64,000 bases of DNA, taken from Paenibacillus segetis (GTDB lineage Bacteria > Bacillota > Bacilli > Paenibacillales > Paenibacillaceae). Below the pieces are notes generated by a model that was given only the letters and a program-made list of their open reading frames with translations, was not told the DNA's origin and did no database searches. Shown in pieces: positions 34,458 through 43,858 of the stretch; the first letter of the stretch is position 1; each line of letters starts with the position of its first letter. The position numbers and the translations under genes were made by a program. The stretch is from contig NZ_BMFT01000002.1 in NCBI RefSeq assembly GCF_014639155.1, positions 124,001-188,000 on the forward strand, read 5' to 3'.

Positions 34458-36848
34458 CTAAATATCCATCGTATATAGATCAGCTATAATCGATAGCCAC
34501 TTGCCGGCATTCCCCGTCCAGACCTCTTTGTAAGTAGCGTTATTAAATTGAGGCCAATAGGGCTCATCCTCATTACCAAATGTCTGGATGCCTACCGGAA
34601 TTTCTCCGGTCATTTCACCGCTCATCACCGAATATTGCTGTGCATAACGATAGCCCTCGCCATACATCAGTGATTGACCAAATGGATTTTTACCCACAAT
34701 CCATTGCAGCTGCCCTTCTGCAATCTCCTTTAATGTACGGTCCTGTAAATATGTAGCGGCTAATGAAGCAGCCTTCCCGGTAGATAAGATAATGGCATTG
34801 TTGCCTCTAAAAGAGAACCATACAGGGAACTTACGCAAATAATAGGAATCGTTCAATTTAACGCCGTGTTTCAACTGGTGCTGATAATCTTCTCGTGCAC
34901 GGTGATCCGTCAGAATATGCTGATAATTAAAGCTCTTTTCATCTAAATTCTCCTCGATATGATATATACCGCTCGATATCATGGGATAAGGCAATGTGTA
35001 GGTCGCCAGATCCTTCAAATATTGTCCATAAGCTTGGATGGATTGAAGCCAGCTCTCTGCTCTAGGATGATCATTTTGCGTTTCGTGAACGGCGATAAGG
35101 GCAAGCATGTACAAATGCTCTCGGGCTTGATGATTGAAGTGTTGTACGACCTGTTTATTCGGGTGACGGTAGAAGAATCCAGATAATGTGGAGTTATTAT
35201 CAAGAACAACTCCTTCTAACTCTTGGCAATCTTGCACGTATGCGATGAATTCTGCGGCTTTGAGGGCGTACCATTCATCCTTTGTTATACGGTACAGCAT
35301 CGATGCTGCCCAAGAAGCCGTGGCCATATATAGACTTTCTGAGGTTTGATACGTATGTTCCCAGAAAATAGGCTTCTGCTCAAAGCCATGCTGTTCAAAT
35401 TCAGTTATCGCAAATTGGAAATCTTCCTTTGCGATCTGATGCAGACGGTTGGATAGGGCAGGATTGTCTGCCAACTGGCTACTAATGTAGGCCTCGATTC
35501 CCGCACAATAGAAATTCTCGTAGGCTTGATTGTGAACGCGGGCTTCTGCGTCGTCCATATTGCCGATTCGTCCATCAGTCCAGCGAGTAATACCGGCGCT
35601 TGTCGCTCGGAATCCATCGCCGAAACGTGTCTTCAGCATGAAATCCAATCCCCATTCTCCTTCTTCCAATAGCCGGAGATAAAGGTTCTTGTCTATTAGC
35701 TTAACCTTCTCCGCCATCTCAAAGAGCGAGAGGGTTACTTCGGCTGTTTGAATTAGCTGTTGCGATACATCTCCAGCATCATGCCAACCCCCATTGAAGG
35801 ACAAGATTGTACCCTCATGTTGTGCGACAATGTCAGCGTGACAGCTACCGTGAATACCCGGCACGGGATAACCACATCGTTCACAGAAAATGAAGTTCAA
35901 TGATTTCCATATGGATGCGTGCCAAATATCCTCTGAACTCCCAATTGTAAAAGGATCCGAAGTTAACGCACCTACCTGCAAATAATAGCGACCTTCTTGA
36001 TCAAATTTGGAGAAATCCATGATATGAAATTTACCGAGGTCAGTCTCCATTTGATCTATATCACCGGTGTAAGCAATCTCATTTGTTTCGGCATGCTTCA
36101 CTTGAAAGCGCTCGGCAGGCAATTGAGACGCAAAGGCTGTTTTGATGCCAGATAGGCTATACCCGCTGTGGGAATAGATAATATCATTTGGCTTAGGAAG
36201 CCATCCCTTCGAGATCTCATACTCCTCTACCTTCTCAAGCTTCACCTTCCGTAGTCGTAGCTCAAGCTCATCTCCTGTGGTTCGTTCCTTACCAACCAAG
36301 TAGTAGCCGATGGACAGCTCAGTGATCGCATCCCTAGGCAAGCCTTGAATTTCTAAGTGTACGGTATTCCACTCGTGGTTCTTCAGATTGATACCATGAT
36401 ATCCTTCACGGTGGTAGATGTCTGGAACCTGAATGACTCCTTGATTTTTGAACCTCAGCATGATGTATGCGTTAGGAACACCAGTGAAGTTAGGGAATAC
36501 CTCAAGTGTGATACGGTTGAAATTTTCCCAATTTTCACGGGCAAAACGCTTCACCAAATTTGCTGTTCCAAAGTTTACGTAATCTCCGTCTTCCGGGGCG
36601 CCTTCAGGCCAGTTTGGCATAAGAGAAGGGGAGCTCAACTGAAGCTCCTGGCTAGGTAGCATGCGTAAGTCACAGACCCCTTGCCTAGTCCAATCGGAAT
36701 GATTGAAATGCTCGGAGTCGAACAGACATTTCTCTTCCAACACGGTATGGTTGTTCTGCTTACTCTCAAGCGAGTGTTCTTCGTTCAGCTCCAACGGCCG
36801 ATGAATATATCCCGATTGTTTAATCGCCTCTATGAATTTGCTGTTCAT
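34458..36848 (-). CDS. Glycoside hydrolase family 9 protein, cytoplasmic (possible exo-glucosaminidase)
   Basis: A 796-residue protein without signal peptide. Residues 1-225 are probably a beta-sandwich domain. Residues 230-310 resemble the CelD N-terminal Ig-like domain of GH9, and 315-790 form the catalytic toroid. Catalytic features are GGWHDAGD (about residue 352; two Asp that activate water) and a likely acid Glu in ATYKEVWTGNAGKWL near the C-terminus, after IVGKNPFGQSLMYGEG. Most GH9 enzymes are secreted endoglucanases. This one is intracellular and lies beside nagB and a ROK kinase, like the GH9 exo-beta-glucosaminidases of Vibrio chitin operons. That activity is inferred. Confidence 0.85.
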   Translation of the reverse strand: MNSKFIEAIKQSGYIHRPLELNEEHSLESKQNNHTVLEEKCLFDSEHFNHSDWTRQGVCDLRMLPSQELQLSSPSLMPNWPEGAPEDGDYVNFGTANLVKRFARENWENFNRITLEVFPNFTGVPNAYIMLRFKNQGVIQVPDIYHREGYHGINLKNHEWNTVHLEIQGLPRDAITELSIGYYLVGKERTTGDELELRLRKVKLEKVEEYEISKGWLPKPNDIIYSHSGYSLSGIKTAFASQLPAERFQVKHAETNEIAYTGDIDQMETDLGKFHIMDFSKFDQEGRYYLQVGALTSDPFTIGSSEDIWHASIWKSLNFIFCERCGYPVPGIHGSCHADIVAQHEGTILSFNGGWHDAGDVSQQLIQTAEVTLSLFEMAEKVKLIDKNLYLRLLEEGEWGLDFMLKTRFGDGFRATSAGITRWTDGRIGNMDDAEARVHNQAYENFYCAGIEAYISSQLADNPALSNRLHQIAKEDFQFAITEFEQHGFEQKPIFWEHTYQTSESLYMATASWAASMLYRITKDEWYALKAAEFIAYVQDCQELEGVVLDNNSTLSGFFYRHPNKQVVQHFNHQAREHLYMLALIAVHETQNDHPRAESWLQSIQAYGQYLKDLATYTLPYPMISSGIYHIEENLDEKSFNYQHILTDHRAREDYQHQLKHGVKLNDSYYLRKFPVWFSFRGNNAIILSTGKAASLAATYLQDRTLKEIAEGQLQWIVGKNPFGQSLMYGEGYRYAQQYSVMSGEMTGEIPVGIQTFGNEDEPYWPQFNNATYKEVWTGNAGKWLSIIADLYTMDI

Positions 36849-36862
36849 AACCTAGCAGCTCC

Positions 36863-37840
36863 TTATCGTTGTGATTTTGATTTACTTGCTTCTAAACCGG
36901 CCAATGCAGCACCAATAAGTCCACTTTCGGTAGGTGAATGCTTTGGAAATACAAGACCATTGGTCACAAATCGCATTGTCCGCGGGTTCAAATAGTGTTT
37001 AATTCTATTCAAAAAATACATATTATTCGTGACTCCGCCACCAAGGATAATCGTATCTGGATCGCTGACCCGTACAAGATTCATAATCGTTGAAGCGAGT
37101 GCTTGAGCAGCTTCCTCACTAACCCTCACACAGAGCTCATCACCGGACTCAGCTGCTTCAAATATGGAATCGGCAGATACACGCTTACCTTCTTCAATGA
37201 TTAAGGAAGTAGGGTAGTAATCGTGCTGCAAGGCAATGATTCGCTCATGTAGGCCTAGACCTGATGCTAGTCGTTCTACGCATCCTTTTCTACCGCATCC
37301 ACATAACACATCGCTATCCATAGCCACGACCATATGTCCAATTTCGCCAGCATTGAAATGAGAGCCTGTGATGTATTCCTTGTTAACGACGAAGCCGGCT
37401 GCAATTCCTGTACCAACATTTAAATATAAAAAATTATGGGATGAGGCCCCCCAGCCGAAGGTTAGTTCAGACTTTGTTGCGCAGGCTACGTCATTATCAA
37501 TTCCACAAGGTAAACTAAATGCTTGCTCAATAATTTGCTTGACAGCCGTGTCATGTGATTTACCAGGCTCGATTTCAAGCCAAACTCCACGTTCATGATC
37601 AACTCGCCCAACAAGACCTATACCTATGGCTATTTGCTCTTTGGCTATGAAGGGTACGGTCTCCTTATAATCGTGAATTGCTCGAATAATATGCTCTAGT
37701 GCAATCGCTTGTGTAGTTGTATCGCTCGGATAGGACTTGGAGTTTAATACCTCTCCATCTGGTGTAACCTCTCCTAGCAGTATTTTGGTTCCGCCTAGAT
37801 CAATTGCAAGAATGGATGTGGGAATCTTCTCGCTGTCCAT
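36863..37840 (-). CDS. ROK family sugar kinase
   Basis: A 325-residue ASKHA-fold kinase. The phosphate-binding motif is AIDLGGTKILLGE at the N-terminus, the catalytic Asp is in GIDNDVACATKSE (about residue 117), and the zinc-binding ROK signature GEIGHM-CGCGRKGCVE lies at about residues 165-187. There is no HTH, so it is an enzyme, not a ROK repressor. Glucose, N-acetylglucosamine and glucosamine are usual substrates. With GH9 directly downstream (15 bases) and nagB divergent, glucosamine kinase activity to feed NagB is the best fit (inference). AGGAG precedes the ATG. Confidence 0.9.
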   Translation of the reverse strand: MDSEKIPTSILAIDLGGTKILLGEVTPDGEVLNSKSYPSDTTTQAIALEHIIRAIHDYKETVPFIAKEQIAIGIGLVGRVDHERGVWLEIEPGKSHDTAVKQIIEQAFSLPCGIDNDVACATKSELTFGWGASSHNFLYLNVGTGIAAGFVVNKEYITGSHFNAGEIGHMVVAMDSDVLCGCGRKGCVERLASGLGLHERIIALQHDYYPTSLIIEEGKRVSADSIFEAAESGDELCVRVSEEAAQALASTIMNLVRVSDPDTIILGGGVTNNMYFLNRIKHYLNPRTMRFVTNGLVFPKHSPTESGLIGAALAGLEASKSKSQR

Positions 37841-37885
37841 TAGAAAACATCTCCTGACTACTTGGTAACTTTACCATTTTATGAA

Positions 37886-37934
37886 TGTGTAACGTTTTCG
37901 AAACAAGGTTATCAAACAAGAAAATCGCTGTCAA
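37886..37934 (-). promoter_or_regulatory. Promoter and operator half-site before the ROK-GH9 operon
   Basis: On the minus strand TTGACA (37934-37929) is followed after 17 bases by TAACCT (37911-37906), a weak -10. Just downstream, 37886-37901 reads TGTGTAACGTTTTCGA on the plus strand. The left half matches the LacI operator exactly; the right half is degenerate and leans towards a catabolite (cre-like) site. Regulation by the same LacI protein is likely but weaker than at the other two sites. Confidence 0.6.
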
Positions 37935-38087
37935 CTAAACAAAATAGATTAAAAGCATGATTTGACTACATTTATCCCATCCAAAACAATTAAAATCCAG
38001 CTGTATAGCCGAGTTTGGGCGTTATAGATAGAACTTTTCGATGAAAAATCAATCTATTTTTGATGAACAAAGTGTGAAAATTTGTAT

Positions 38088-38141
38088 TGAAAACGTTGAC
38101 AGGGTAATAATTACCTGATATTTTATGTGTAACGTTACACA
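38088..38141 (+). promoter_or_regulatory. nagB: nagB promoter with cre-like site and LacI operator
   Basis: TTGACA (38096-38101) and TATTTT (38119-38124) are 17 bases apart. The -35 overlaps TGAAAACGTTGACA (38088-38101), which matches the Bacillota cre consensus with one deviation. The perfect palindrome TGTGTAACGTTACACA (38126-38141) starts right after the -10 and covers the expected transcription start. The layout suggests carbon catabolite control by CcpA stacked with specific repression by the LacI protein at 33332. Confidence 0.8.
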
Positions 38142-38262
38142 ACAGATTGATTGAAAGTCCATTATTCGGGATTGTTACATGCTCTTGATCCTTGAACTGG
38201 AACGTCACAGTGCAATGGAAGAATAGTGGGAAAATCTGAGTATAGACTCTGGGGGGGCAACT

Positions 38263-39021
38263 ATGAAAATTACAATTATGCCAGACGAACAGAAATTTGA
38301 TATTACAGCAGCATGGAGAATCATTGCACAAATCATGCAAAAGCCTGACTCCGTCATTGGATTATCTACAGGCCAGACAACGGGCGGGATGCATCGGATC
38401 GTGTCAGACATTTATAAGGAATATCCATTTGATGTATCAAAGGTAACCTTCTTTAACGTTGATGAATTAACCAATTTGGAAAGAGAGTACTCAGGAAGTT
38501 GCTATACCATGATTTACGATCAGTTAGTCAAGCATCTGGGTATTTCCGAAGACAACTTTATCATGCCACCAACATTATCAGATGATTTTGATAGAGAAGC
38601 ACTGATTTTTGAAGAGAAACTAGCTAGTCGTGGGGGAGCAGATTTACAGATGCTCGGAATCGGAATGAATGGGCATATCGGTATTAATCAGCCTGGCACC
38701 CCGTTCGAAAGCGAGACTTGGGTATCCCCGATGGATCCTGACTTTGAAGCCCGCGTTCGTCGGGAAACGAATGTACCAGACAGCTTGGAGTTAGGCGGAC
38801 TAACACGCGGAATTAAAAATATAATGCATACTCGTAAAATCGTCTTGGTTGCCAAAGGTGCACACAAAGCGAAGATTATCGGACAAGCATTACTTGGACC
38901 TGTTACGACGGACATCCCAGCTTCCATCATTCAACTTCATCCGAATTGTGAAGTGCTTATGGATGCCGAAGCAGCAGCTTACGTCAAGCACATGGTGCCA
39001 GACTTGGAAGATATCTCATGA
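38263..39021 (+). CDS. nagB: Glucosamine-6-phosphate deaminase
   Basis: Converts glucosamine-6-phosphate to fructose-6-phosphate and ammonia in the cytoplasm. The 252-residue length fits the monomeric Bacillus-type enzyme. Motifs are GLSTGQTTGGMHRIV (phosphate loop), FFNVDELTNLEREYSGSC (catalytic Asp), and GIGMNGHIGINQPGTPF with the ring-opening His and partner acid. GGGGGGG lies five bases before the ATG, and a 130-base untranslated leader follows the promoter. The next gene overlaps by four bases (ATGA). No nagA (deacetylase) is present in the locus, which points to a non-acetylated substrate. Confidence 0.93.
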   Translation: MKITIMPDEQKFDITAAWRIIAQIMQKPDSVIGLSTGQTTGGMHRIVSDIYKEYPFDVSKVTFFNVDELTNLEREYSGSCYTMIYDQLVKHLGISEDNFIMPPTLSDDFDREALIFEEKLASRGGADLQMLGIGMNGHIGINQPGTPFESETWVSPMDPDFEARVRRETNVPDSLELGGLTRGIKNIMHTRKIVLVAKGAHKAKIIGQALLGPVTTDIPASIIQLHPNCEVLMDAEAAAYVKHMVPDLEDIS

Positions 39022-39833
39022 GGTCCTTATCCGTCGCGCTAGGATTGTATTCTGTCTATCGGGAACTGCAGGCCAATATTGAGCAAACCCTTGCTCGTGT
39101 AAAGGAGCTTGGATACGAAGGTGTTGAGTTCTACGGTAAGTTTGAACATGCTCCAGAAGTGATTCGAACGCTTTTGGAGCGAAATGGCCTTGTGAATTGT
39201 GGATGGCATACCGAGTGGGCGTTATTGCAACCGGATACACTGACAGCTACGGTTGAATACCACAAGCTTGCGGGTACCCGAAATGTGATCATTCCGGCAC
39301 TCGGTGGTCCTTGGGAAATTGCCCATACCCGTGAAGAGGACAGTCCGGAGGTTTGGATACAACACGCACAAAAGATGAACGAAATCAGTGATCAATTACA
39401 ACAACATGGAATGAGGCTCGGGTATCACACGCATGCACACGAATTCGAGATTCAATATACGGATGGAACCACGCCGTGGGATCTGTTGTGCAAACATCTG
39501 AACCATGATGTCATCCTTGAACTTGATACGGGTAACTGCTTGGAAGCGGGTGTCGATCCTGAGCGAGTGCTTGCAGCCATTCCAGGGCGGCCACTGCTTG
39601 TGCATGGTAAACCATATTCTCACCGCTCGGGATTGGAGAGCTATATCGGCGCGGAAGATGATGATAATCATTGGCCGGAAATTTTGCAGCAATGTCAGAT
39701 TGCTGGAACGGAGTGGCTCATTGTAGAACATGAGTCTGAGGCAGCATTTCCGGGATTCAAAGGCGCGGAACGCTCCTTGTATGGTATCCAGGCGGTACTG
39801 GAGGGTCAATCGCGAGATGTATACGACAAATAA
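39018..39833 (+). CDS. Sugar phosphate isomerase/epimerase-like TIM barrel protein
   Basis: A 271-residue xylose isomerase-like TIM barrel protein (AP_endonuc_2 fold). Diagnostic segments are VKELGYEGVEFYGKF (strand 1), GWHTEW (His ligand), LGYHTHAHEFE (metal-binding His/Glu), VILELDTGNCLEAGVDPERVL and EWLIVEHESE (Glu ligand). The family includes hydroxypyruvate, tagatose and inosose isomerases or dehydratases as well as 3-keto-glycoside processing enzymes. The specific reaction cannot be assigned. Translational coupling to nagB through the ATGA overlap places it in the same pathway. Confidence 0.87.
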   Translation: MRSLSVALGLYSVYRELQANIEQTLARVKELGYEGVEFYGKFEHAPEVIRTLLERNGLVNCGWHTEWALLQPDTLTATVEYHKLAGTRNVIIPALGGPWEIAHTREEDSPEVWIQHAQKMNEISDQLQQHGMRLGYHTHAHEFEIQYTDGTTPWDLLCKHLNHDVILELDTGNCLEAGVDPERVLAAIPGRPLLVHGKPYSHRSGLESYIGAEDDDNHWPEILQQCQIAGTEWLIVEHESEAAFPGFKGAERSLYGIQAVLEGQSRDVYDK

Positions 39834-40224
39834 GCGCATAGGCATTCATCACGTTTGCTTGAAAACCTGCGACTTGGCTCGAACTGTCGCTTTTTATATT
39901 GAAGGTCTGGGAGCTAGGTTCGTGGTCGAGTGGGGGACGGATGAAGGGAACGACCATGCAGTATTGGTTGATTTGGGTGACGGAGATTTTATAGAAATTT
40001 TCCAATCTAATGAATCTTTCTCTGCGGGTAAATGGCAACACGTGGCCGTTCGGACAGACGATATTGAGTCCTCATTAGTTAAGGCAGAAGCGGCAGGAGG
40101 AATTCGTAAGGGGCAACCACTGGATGCTGATATTCCGGCTCATTCTGGGGAAATCGTACGGATGCGCTTTTGTTTTCTAGAGGCTCCGTGCGGAGAGATG
40201 ATTGAATTTATACAAGATCGGTAA
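39817..40224 (+). CDS. VOC/glyoxalase-fold protein
   Basis: A 135-residue vicinal-oxygen-chelate protein. It opens IGIHHVCLKTCDLARTVAFYIEGL, where the His is the first metal ligand of the fold, and has WQHVAVRTDDIE and CFLEAPCGEMIEFIQ supplying the second-half His and Glu. The open frame begins at 39730 inside the preceding gene, but ATG 39817, with GGAGGG upstream, gives the expected family N-terminus and a 17-base overlap. Possible roles are an epimerase, lyase or isomerase step on a sugar derivative. The reaction is unknown. Confidence 0.83.
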   Translation: MYTTNKRIGIHHVCLKTCDLARTVAFYIEGLGARFVVEWGTDEGNDHAVLVDLGDGDFIEIFQSNESFSAGKWQHVAVRTDDIESSLVKAEAAGGIRKGQPLDADIPAHSGEIVRMRFCFLEAPCGEMIEFIQDR

Positions 40225-40256
40225 TGTGCCGGTAATCAAGGAGGATTTGTTCCCTA

Positions 40257-41846
40257 ATGACTAGAGATCAATTGAAGAACATGAGTATAGAGCAAAAAGT
40301 CGGTCAATTGTTCATGTGTGGGTTTGATGATACGAAGCCCAATGATTCAATTCTACACCTGATTAACGAATACCATATCGGCGGCGTCAATTATTTCCGT
40401 CGTAATGCCAAATCACCAGAACAAGTAGCTGCTTTATCCGCAGAGCTTCAGCAGGTATCTGATATTCCGCTTCTTATTTCTATCGACCAAGAAGGTGGTA
40501 TGGTAGCGGGAATTGAAACAGGCGTAACGCTCATGCCAGGTAATATGGCGATCGGCGCGACAAGAGATGTTGAAGCGGCTCATACAGCAGCGTTCATTGC
40601 AGGAAGAGAACTGCGGGCCATGGGCATCAATATGGACTTTGCCCCTTGCCTTGATGTTAACAATAACCCGGATAATCCCGTCATCGGCGTTCGCTCCTAC
40701 GGAGAGAGTCCGAATCTAGTTGCTACCATGGGCTGCGCTGCTATCAAAGGGTATCAAGAAGCTGGTGTTACTGCCACAGTGAAACACTTTCCGGGACATG
40801 GGGATACGAATGCTGATTCTCATCATGAGCTACCCCTTGTAGGTCATGATCGTAAACGCTTGCACGAAATAGAATTAGTACCATTTAAACACGCTATTGC
40901 GTCTGGAGTAGATGCGTTGATGACGGCACACGTTATCTTTCCCGCTTATGAAGATCAAGATATTCCGGCGACATTATCACATAAGATTCTGACCGGTCTC
41001 CTACGGTCGGAGTTAGGATTCGAAGGAGTCATCACGACGGATTGTTTAGAGATGAATGCCATCTCAAAGGGTGTAGGTGTTGGTCTTGGGGCTGTCATGG
41101 CTATCGAGGCAGGAGCCGATCTAGTACTGATCAGCCACCAAATCTCCCTTCAAACAGAAGGTATCGAGGCAGTCCTTACTGCTGTCCGCAGCGGAAGAAT
41201 TAGTGAAGCCCGAATCGATGAGTCGGTGGAACGCTTACTTAAATTGAAAGAGAAAAATGGATTGTTTGAGCGCGACATGTCTAGCAATACATCCATCATT
41301 GCGATGGAAGAGTCGTTAGCATTCGCTAGATCGCTAAGCGAAGCCAGCATTACACTGGTGAAAAACGAGGGCAAGTTCCCATTAACTCCTGATGCTAAAA
41401 CGTATATCGTATGGCCGAATATGCGTCCGGTTTCTGAAACTGCCGAGCCTGAAGGTCAAGAAGTAACACTGGGCAAAATTCTGACAAGTCGGGTGGCTCA
41501 GCTCAAAGAACAGGTTATTAGTGTGAACCCAAGTGAAGAAGAAATAGCGAATGTGATATCCGAAAGCTTGGATTACGAGCAGATAGTTATTGCTACCTAT
41601 AACGCTAGTTTCTCAGCTGGGCAGCAGCGACTGGTACAGGAACTGGCTGAAAGAGAAGATACCTCTCTAATTGTTGCTTCTCTTCGCATCCCATACGATT
41701 TAACAGCTTTTCCAAAGGTGAAAACCTATTTGGCCTGCTATGAGAATAAACCGCTCTCGATTCAATCCTTAGCCAAAGCTCTCATGGGAGACATTCCGGC
41801 AAGAGGTAAGCTTCCAGTTACCGTAGGATCTTATGGGACCGAATGA
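40257..41846 (+). CDS. Glycoside hydrolase family 3 beta-N-acetylhexosaminidase (NagZ-like)
   Basis: A 529-residue cytoplasmic GH3 enzyme. The substrate loop and general acid/base dyad typical of NagZ are in KHFPGHGDTNADSHHELPL (about residue 178), and the nucleophile Asp is in GVITTDCLEMNAI (about residue 262). SIDQEGGMVAGI and NMDFAPCLDVNNNPDNPVIG are further hallmarks. It has an extra C-terminal alpha/beta domain beyond the TIM barrel, as in Bacillus NagZ/YbbD. There is no signal peptide, so it probably releases terminal hexosamine residues from imported oligosaccharides and works with the GH9 and nagB. AAGGAGG precedes the ATG. Confidence 0.92.
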   Translation: MTRDQLKNMSIEQKVGQLFMCGFDDTKPNDSILHLINEYHIGGVNYFRRNAKSPEQVAALSAELQQVSDIPLLISIDQEGGMVAGIETGVTLMPGNMAIGATRDVEAAHTAAFIAGRELRAMGINMDFAPCLDVNNNPDNPVIGVRSYGESPNLVATMGCAAIKGYQEAGVTATVKHFPGHGDTNADSHHELPLVGHDRKRLHEIELVPFKHAIASGVDALMTAHVIFPAYEDQDIPATLSHKILTGLLRSELGFEGVITTDCLEMNAISKGVGVGLGAVMAIEAGADLVLISHQISLQTEGIEAVLTAVRSGRISEARIDESVERLLKLKEKNGLFERDMSSNTSIIAMEESLAFARSLSEASITLVKNEGKFPLTPDAKTYIVWPNMRPVSETAEPEGQEVTLGKILTSRVAQLKEQVISVNPSEEEIANVISESLDYEQIVIATYNASFSAGQQRLVQELAEREDTSLIVASLRIPYDLTAFPKVKTYLACYENKPLSIQSLAKALMGDIPARGKLPVTVGSYGTE

Positions 41847-41921
41847 GTGAATGACTTTTTTACACCTTATGCTCTTTGTACACCAAAACTAGAAGTTAAG
41901 AAAATACTTGGAGGATGCCAA

Positions 41922-42890
41922 ATGGATGGAGAAACAGCAATCCCAGGAATAGAGGCTAATCGACCCGACAGGAAATTAAAGATGAAGAAATTCACAAGAA
42001 AGCTAATCAGTCAGCGGTATTTGCAAATGATGGTGCTACTTGGAGTAGCTTGGATGATCGTATTCAACTATATCCCACTGTACGGAATCATCATTGCGTT
42101 CAAGGATTTTAACATCATTAAATCGATCTCTGAAGCACCTTGGGTGGGATTAAAGCACTTCAAGGCATTCCTGACCGACGAAAACCTGCTTTATGTCCTT
42201 AAAAATACACTGGGTATGAGCTTTTTTAAGCTCATTATAGGTTTTCCGCTACCAATATTGTTCGCACTCTTTCTGAACGAGCTACGAAATGTACGTTTCA
42301 AACGATTTGTACAAACCATATCCTATTTACCCCACTTTCTTTCGTGGGTCATTTTAGGTGGGATACTGACAACATGGCTCGCCGATGTCGGAATCATTAA
42401 CAATATACTCATGGCCTTACATTGGATCGACGAACCGATTAGTTACTTGGCAGAACCATCCTATTTCTGGGGCATCGTCGTTACCTCAGATATTTGGAAA
42501 GAACTTGGATGGTCCGCGATTATTTATTTGGCTGCCATTTCTAGCGTTTCACCTGAGTTGTATGAGGCGGCCACCATTGATGGGGCAGGTCGTTTCCAAC
42601 AAATGTTCCGGGTTACGCTACCAATGATTAAGGGGACTGTTTCAATATTGTTCATTTTGGCAGTTAGCGGTATTTTGAACTCCAATTTCGACCAAGTATT
42701 CATTTTGCGAAACCAGCTTAATGAAACCGCAAGTAATGTTATCGACACATATGTGTATCAAACGGGGATTACCCAAGGCCGTTATTCTTATTCAACAGCA
42801 GTTGGACTATTTAAATCGATCATTGCCTTTATTCTTTTGCTCTGCGCCAACTTTGTCACGAAGAAGTTAAACGATACGTCATTATTTTAA
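41922..42890 (+). CDS. Sugar ABC transporter permease, LplB family
   Basis: A 322-residue membrane subunit. The frame is open from the previous stop, but only ATG 41922 has a ribosome binding site (GGAGG, seven bases), giving MDGETAIPG. Helices are preceded by VFNYIPLYGIIIAFKDFNI, the typical LplB opening, and the EAA loop is YEAATIDGAGRFQQM (about residue 220). It forms the importer with the next two genes. The only nearby enzymes are the amino-sugar ones, so the substrate is probably a hexosamine-containing oligosaccharide. Confidence 0.92.
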   Translation: MDGETAIPGIEANRPDRKLKMKKFTRKLISQRYLQMMVLLGVAWMIVFNYIPLYGIIIAFKDFNIIKSISEAPWVGLKHFKAFLTDENLLYVLKNTLGMSFFKLIIGFPLPILFALFLNELRNVRFKRFVQTISYLPHFLSWVILGGILTTWLADVGIINNILMALHWIDEPISYLAEPSYFWGIVVTSDIWKELGWSAIIYLAAISSVSPELYEAATIDGAGRFQQMFRVTLPMIKGTVSILFILAVSGILNSNFDQVFILRNQLNETASNVIDTYVYQTGITQGRYSYSTAVGLFKSIIAFILLLCANFVTKKLNDTSLF

Positions 42891-42903
42891 AAGGATGATT
42901 AGA

Positions 42904-43785
42904 ATGCGAGTCAAACGAAATTTAGGAGATGCACTCTTTGATTGGGGCAATGTGATATTAATGTTGTTCATCTGCTTTATCACGCTCTATCCGATTTGGT
43001 ATGTGTTAATCAATTCGTTTAACGACGGCGTCGACGCTATGAGGGGGGGCATTTACTGGTTACCCAGAGTGTTCAGTCTGGAAAGTTACGAGGCTGTTTT
43101 TAAGAATAAGGGTCTGATGACATCGATGGGCGTTACAGTCGCGAAGACCTTAATTGGTACCGTTGTGCATGTATTGTTTACGGCGATGGTTGCCTATGGG
43201 ATTTCGCGAAAAGATTTAATAGGTCGAAACCTTTACATGCTTATCGGAACGATCACGATGTTTTTTGGTGGAGGGCTGATCCCAACCTACTTGCTAATGC
43301 GGGATCTTCATTTATTGGATAACTTTATGGTCTATATTATTCCGGCAATGTTTAGTTTCTTTGATCTTATTATCTTTACCACGTTCTTCCGGGATATTCC
43401 TGAGGGTATGGAGGAAGCAGCAAAAATCGATGGAGCCAATGACCTGAAGATTTTTTTCCGCATTGTTCTTCCGGTGTCTATGCCAGTCTTGGCGACCATT
43501 GCGATGTTTCATGGGGTCTTTCAGTGGAATGACTACTTCACGGCTGTTATCTACACGAACAACGCGGCTCTGCAACCGATTCAAACTTTCTTGTATCGAA
43601 TCGTTGCATTATCTGGATCGAATCAGATTGCGTCTGTCGTTCCTGGTAACGTTGTCCGAACAGTGACCTCCCAATCCGTCAAGCTGGCTACAATGGTCAT
43701 CACGACGGTACCTATCGTTATGGTGTATCCATTCTTGCAGAAGTATTTCGTGAAGGGATTCATGATCGGTTCAATGAAAGGTTAA
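42904..43785 (+). CDS. Carbohydrate ABC transporter permease, YtcP type
   Basis: A 293-residue membrane subunit with six helices and the EAA loop EEAAKIDGANDLKIF (about residue 185). AAGGA at 42891-42895 lies eight bases before ATG 42904, which is preferred to the ATG at 42895 inside that site. The C-terminal YPFLQKYFVKGFMIGSMKG is the standard end of this subfamily. It pairs with the LplB-like permease just upstream. Confidence 0.92.
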   Translation: MRVKRNLGDALFDWGNVILMLFICFITLYPIWYVLINSFNDGVDAMRGGIYWLPRVFSLESYEAVFKNKGLMTSMGVTVAKTLIGTVVHVLFTAMVAYGISRKDLIGRNLYMLIGTITMFFGGGLIPTYLLMRDLHLLDNFMVYIIPAMFSFFDLIIFTTFFRDIPEGMEEAAKIDGANDLKIFFRIVLPVSMPVLATIAMFHGVFQWNDYFTAVIYTNNAALQPIQTFLYRIVALSGSNQIASVVPGNVVRTVTSQSVKLATMVITTVPIVMVYPFLQKYFVKGFMIGSMKG

Positions 43786-43858
43786 ATTCCACCCGGTTAC
43801 AGACTTTGTTTTCTTACAAAGATGTATATAAATACACAAATGAAAAGGGGTTTTGAAG

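Noticed and set aside
43802..43820. Small CTTTGT/ACAAAG hairpin before the third binding-protein gene
   Set aside because: Only six base pairs and no U-tract; too weak to list as a terminator.
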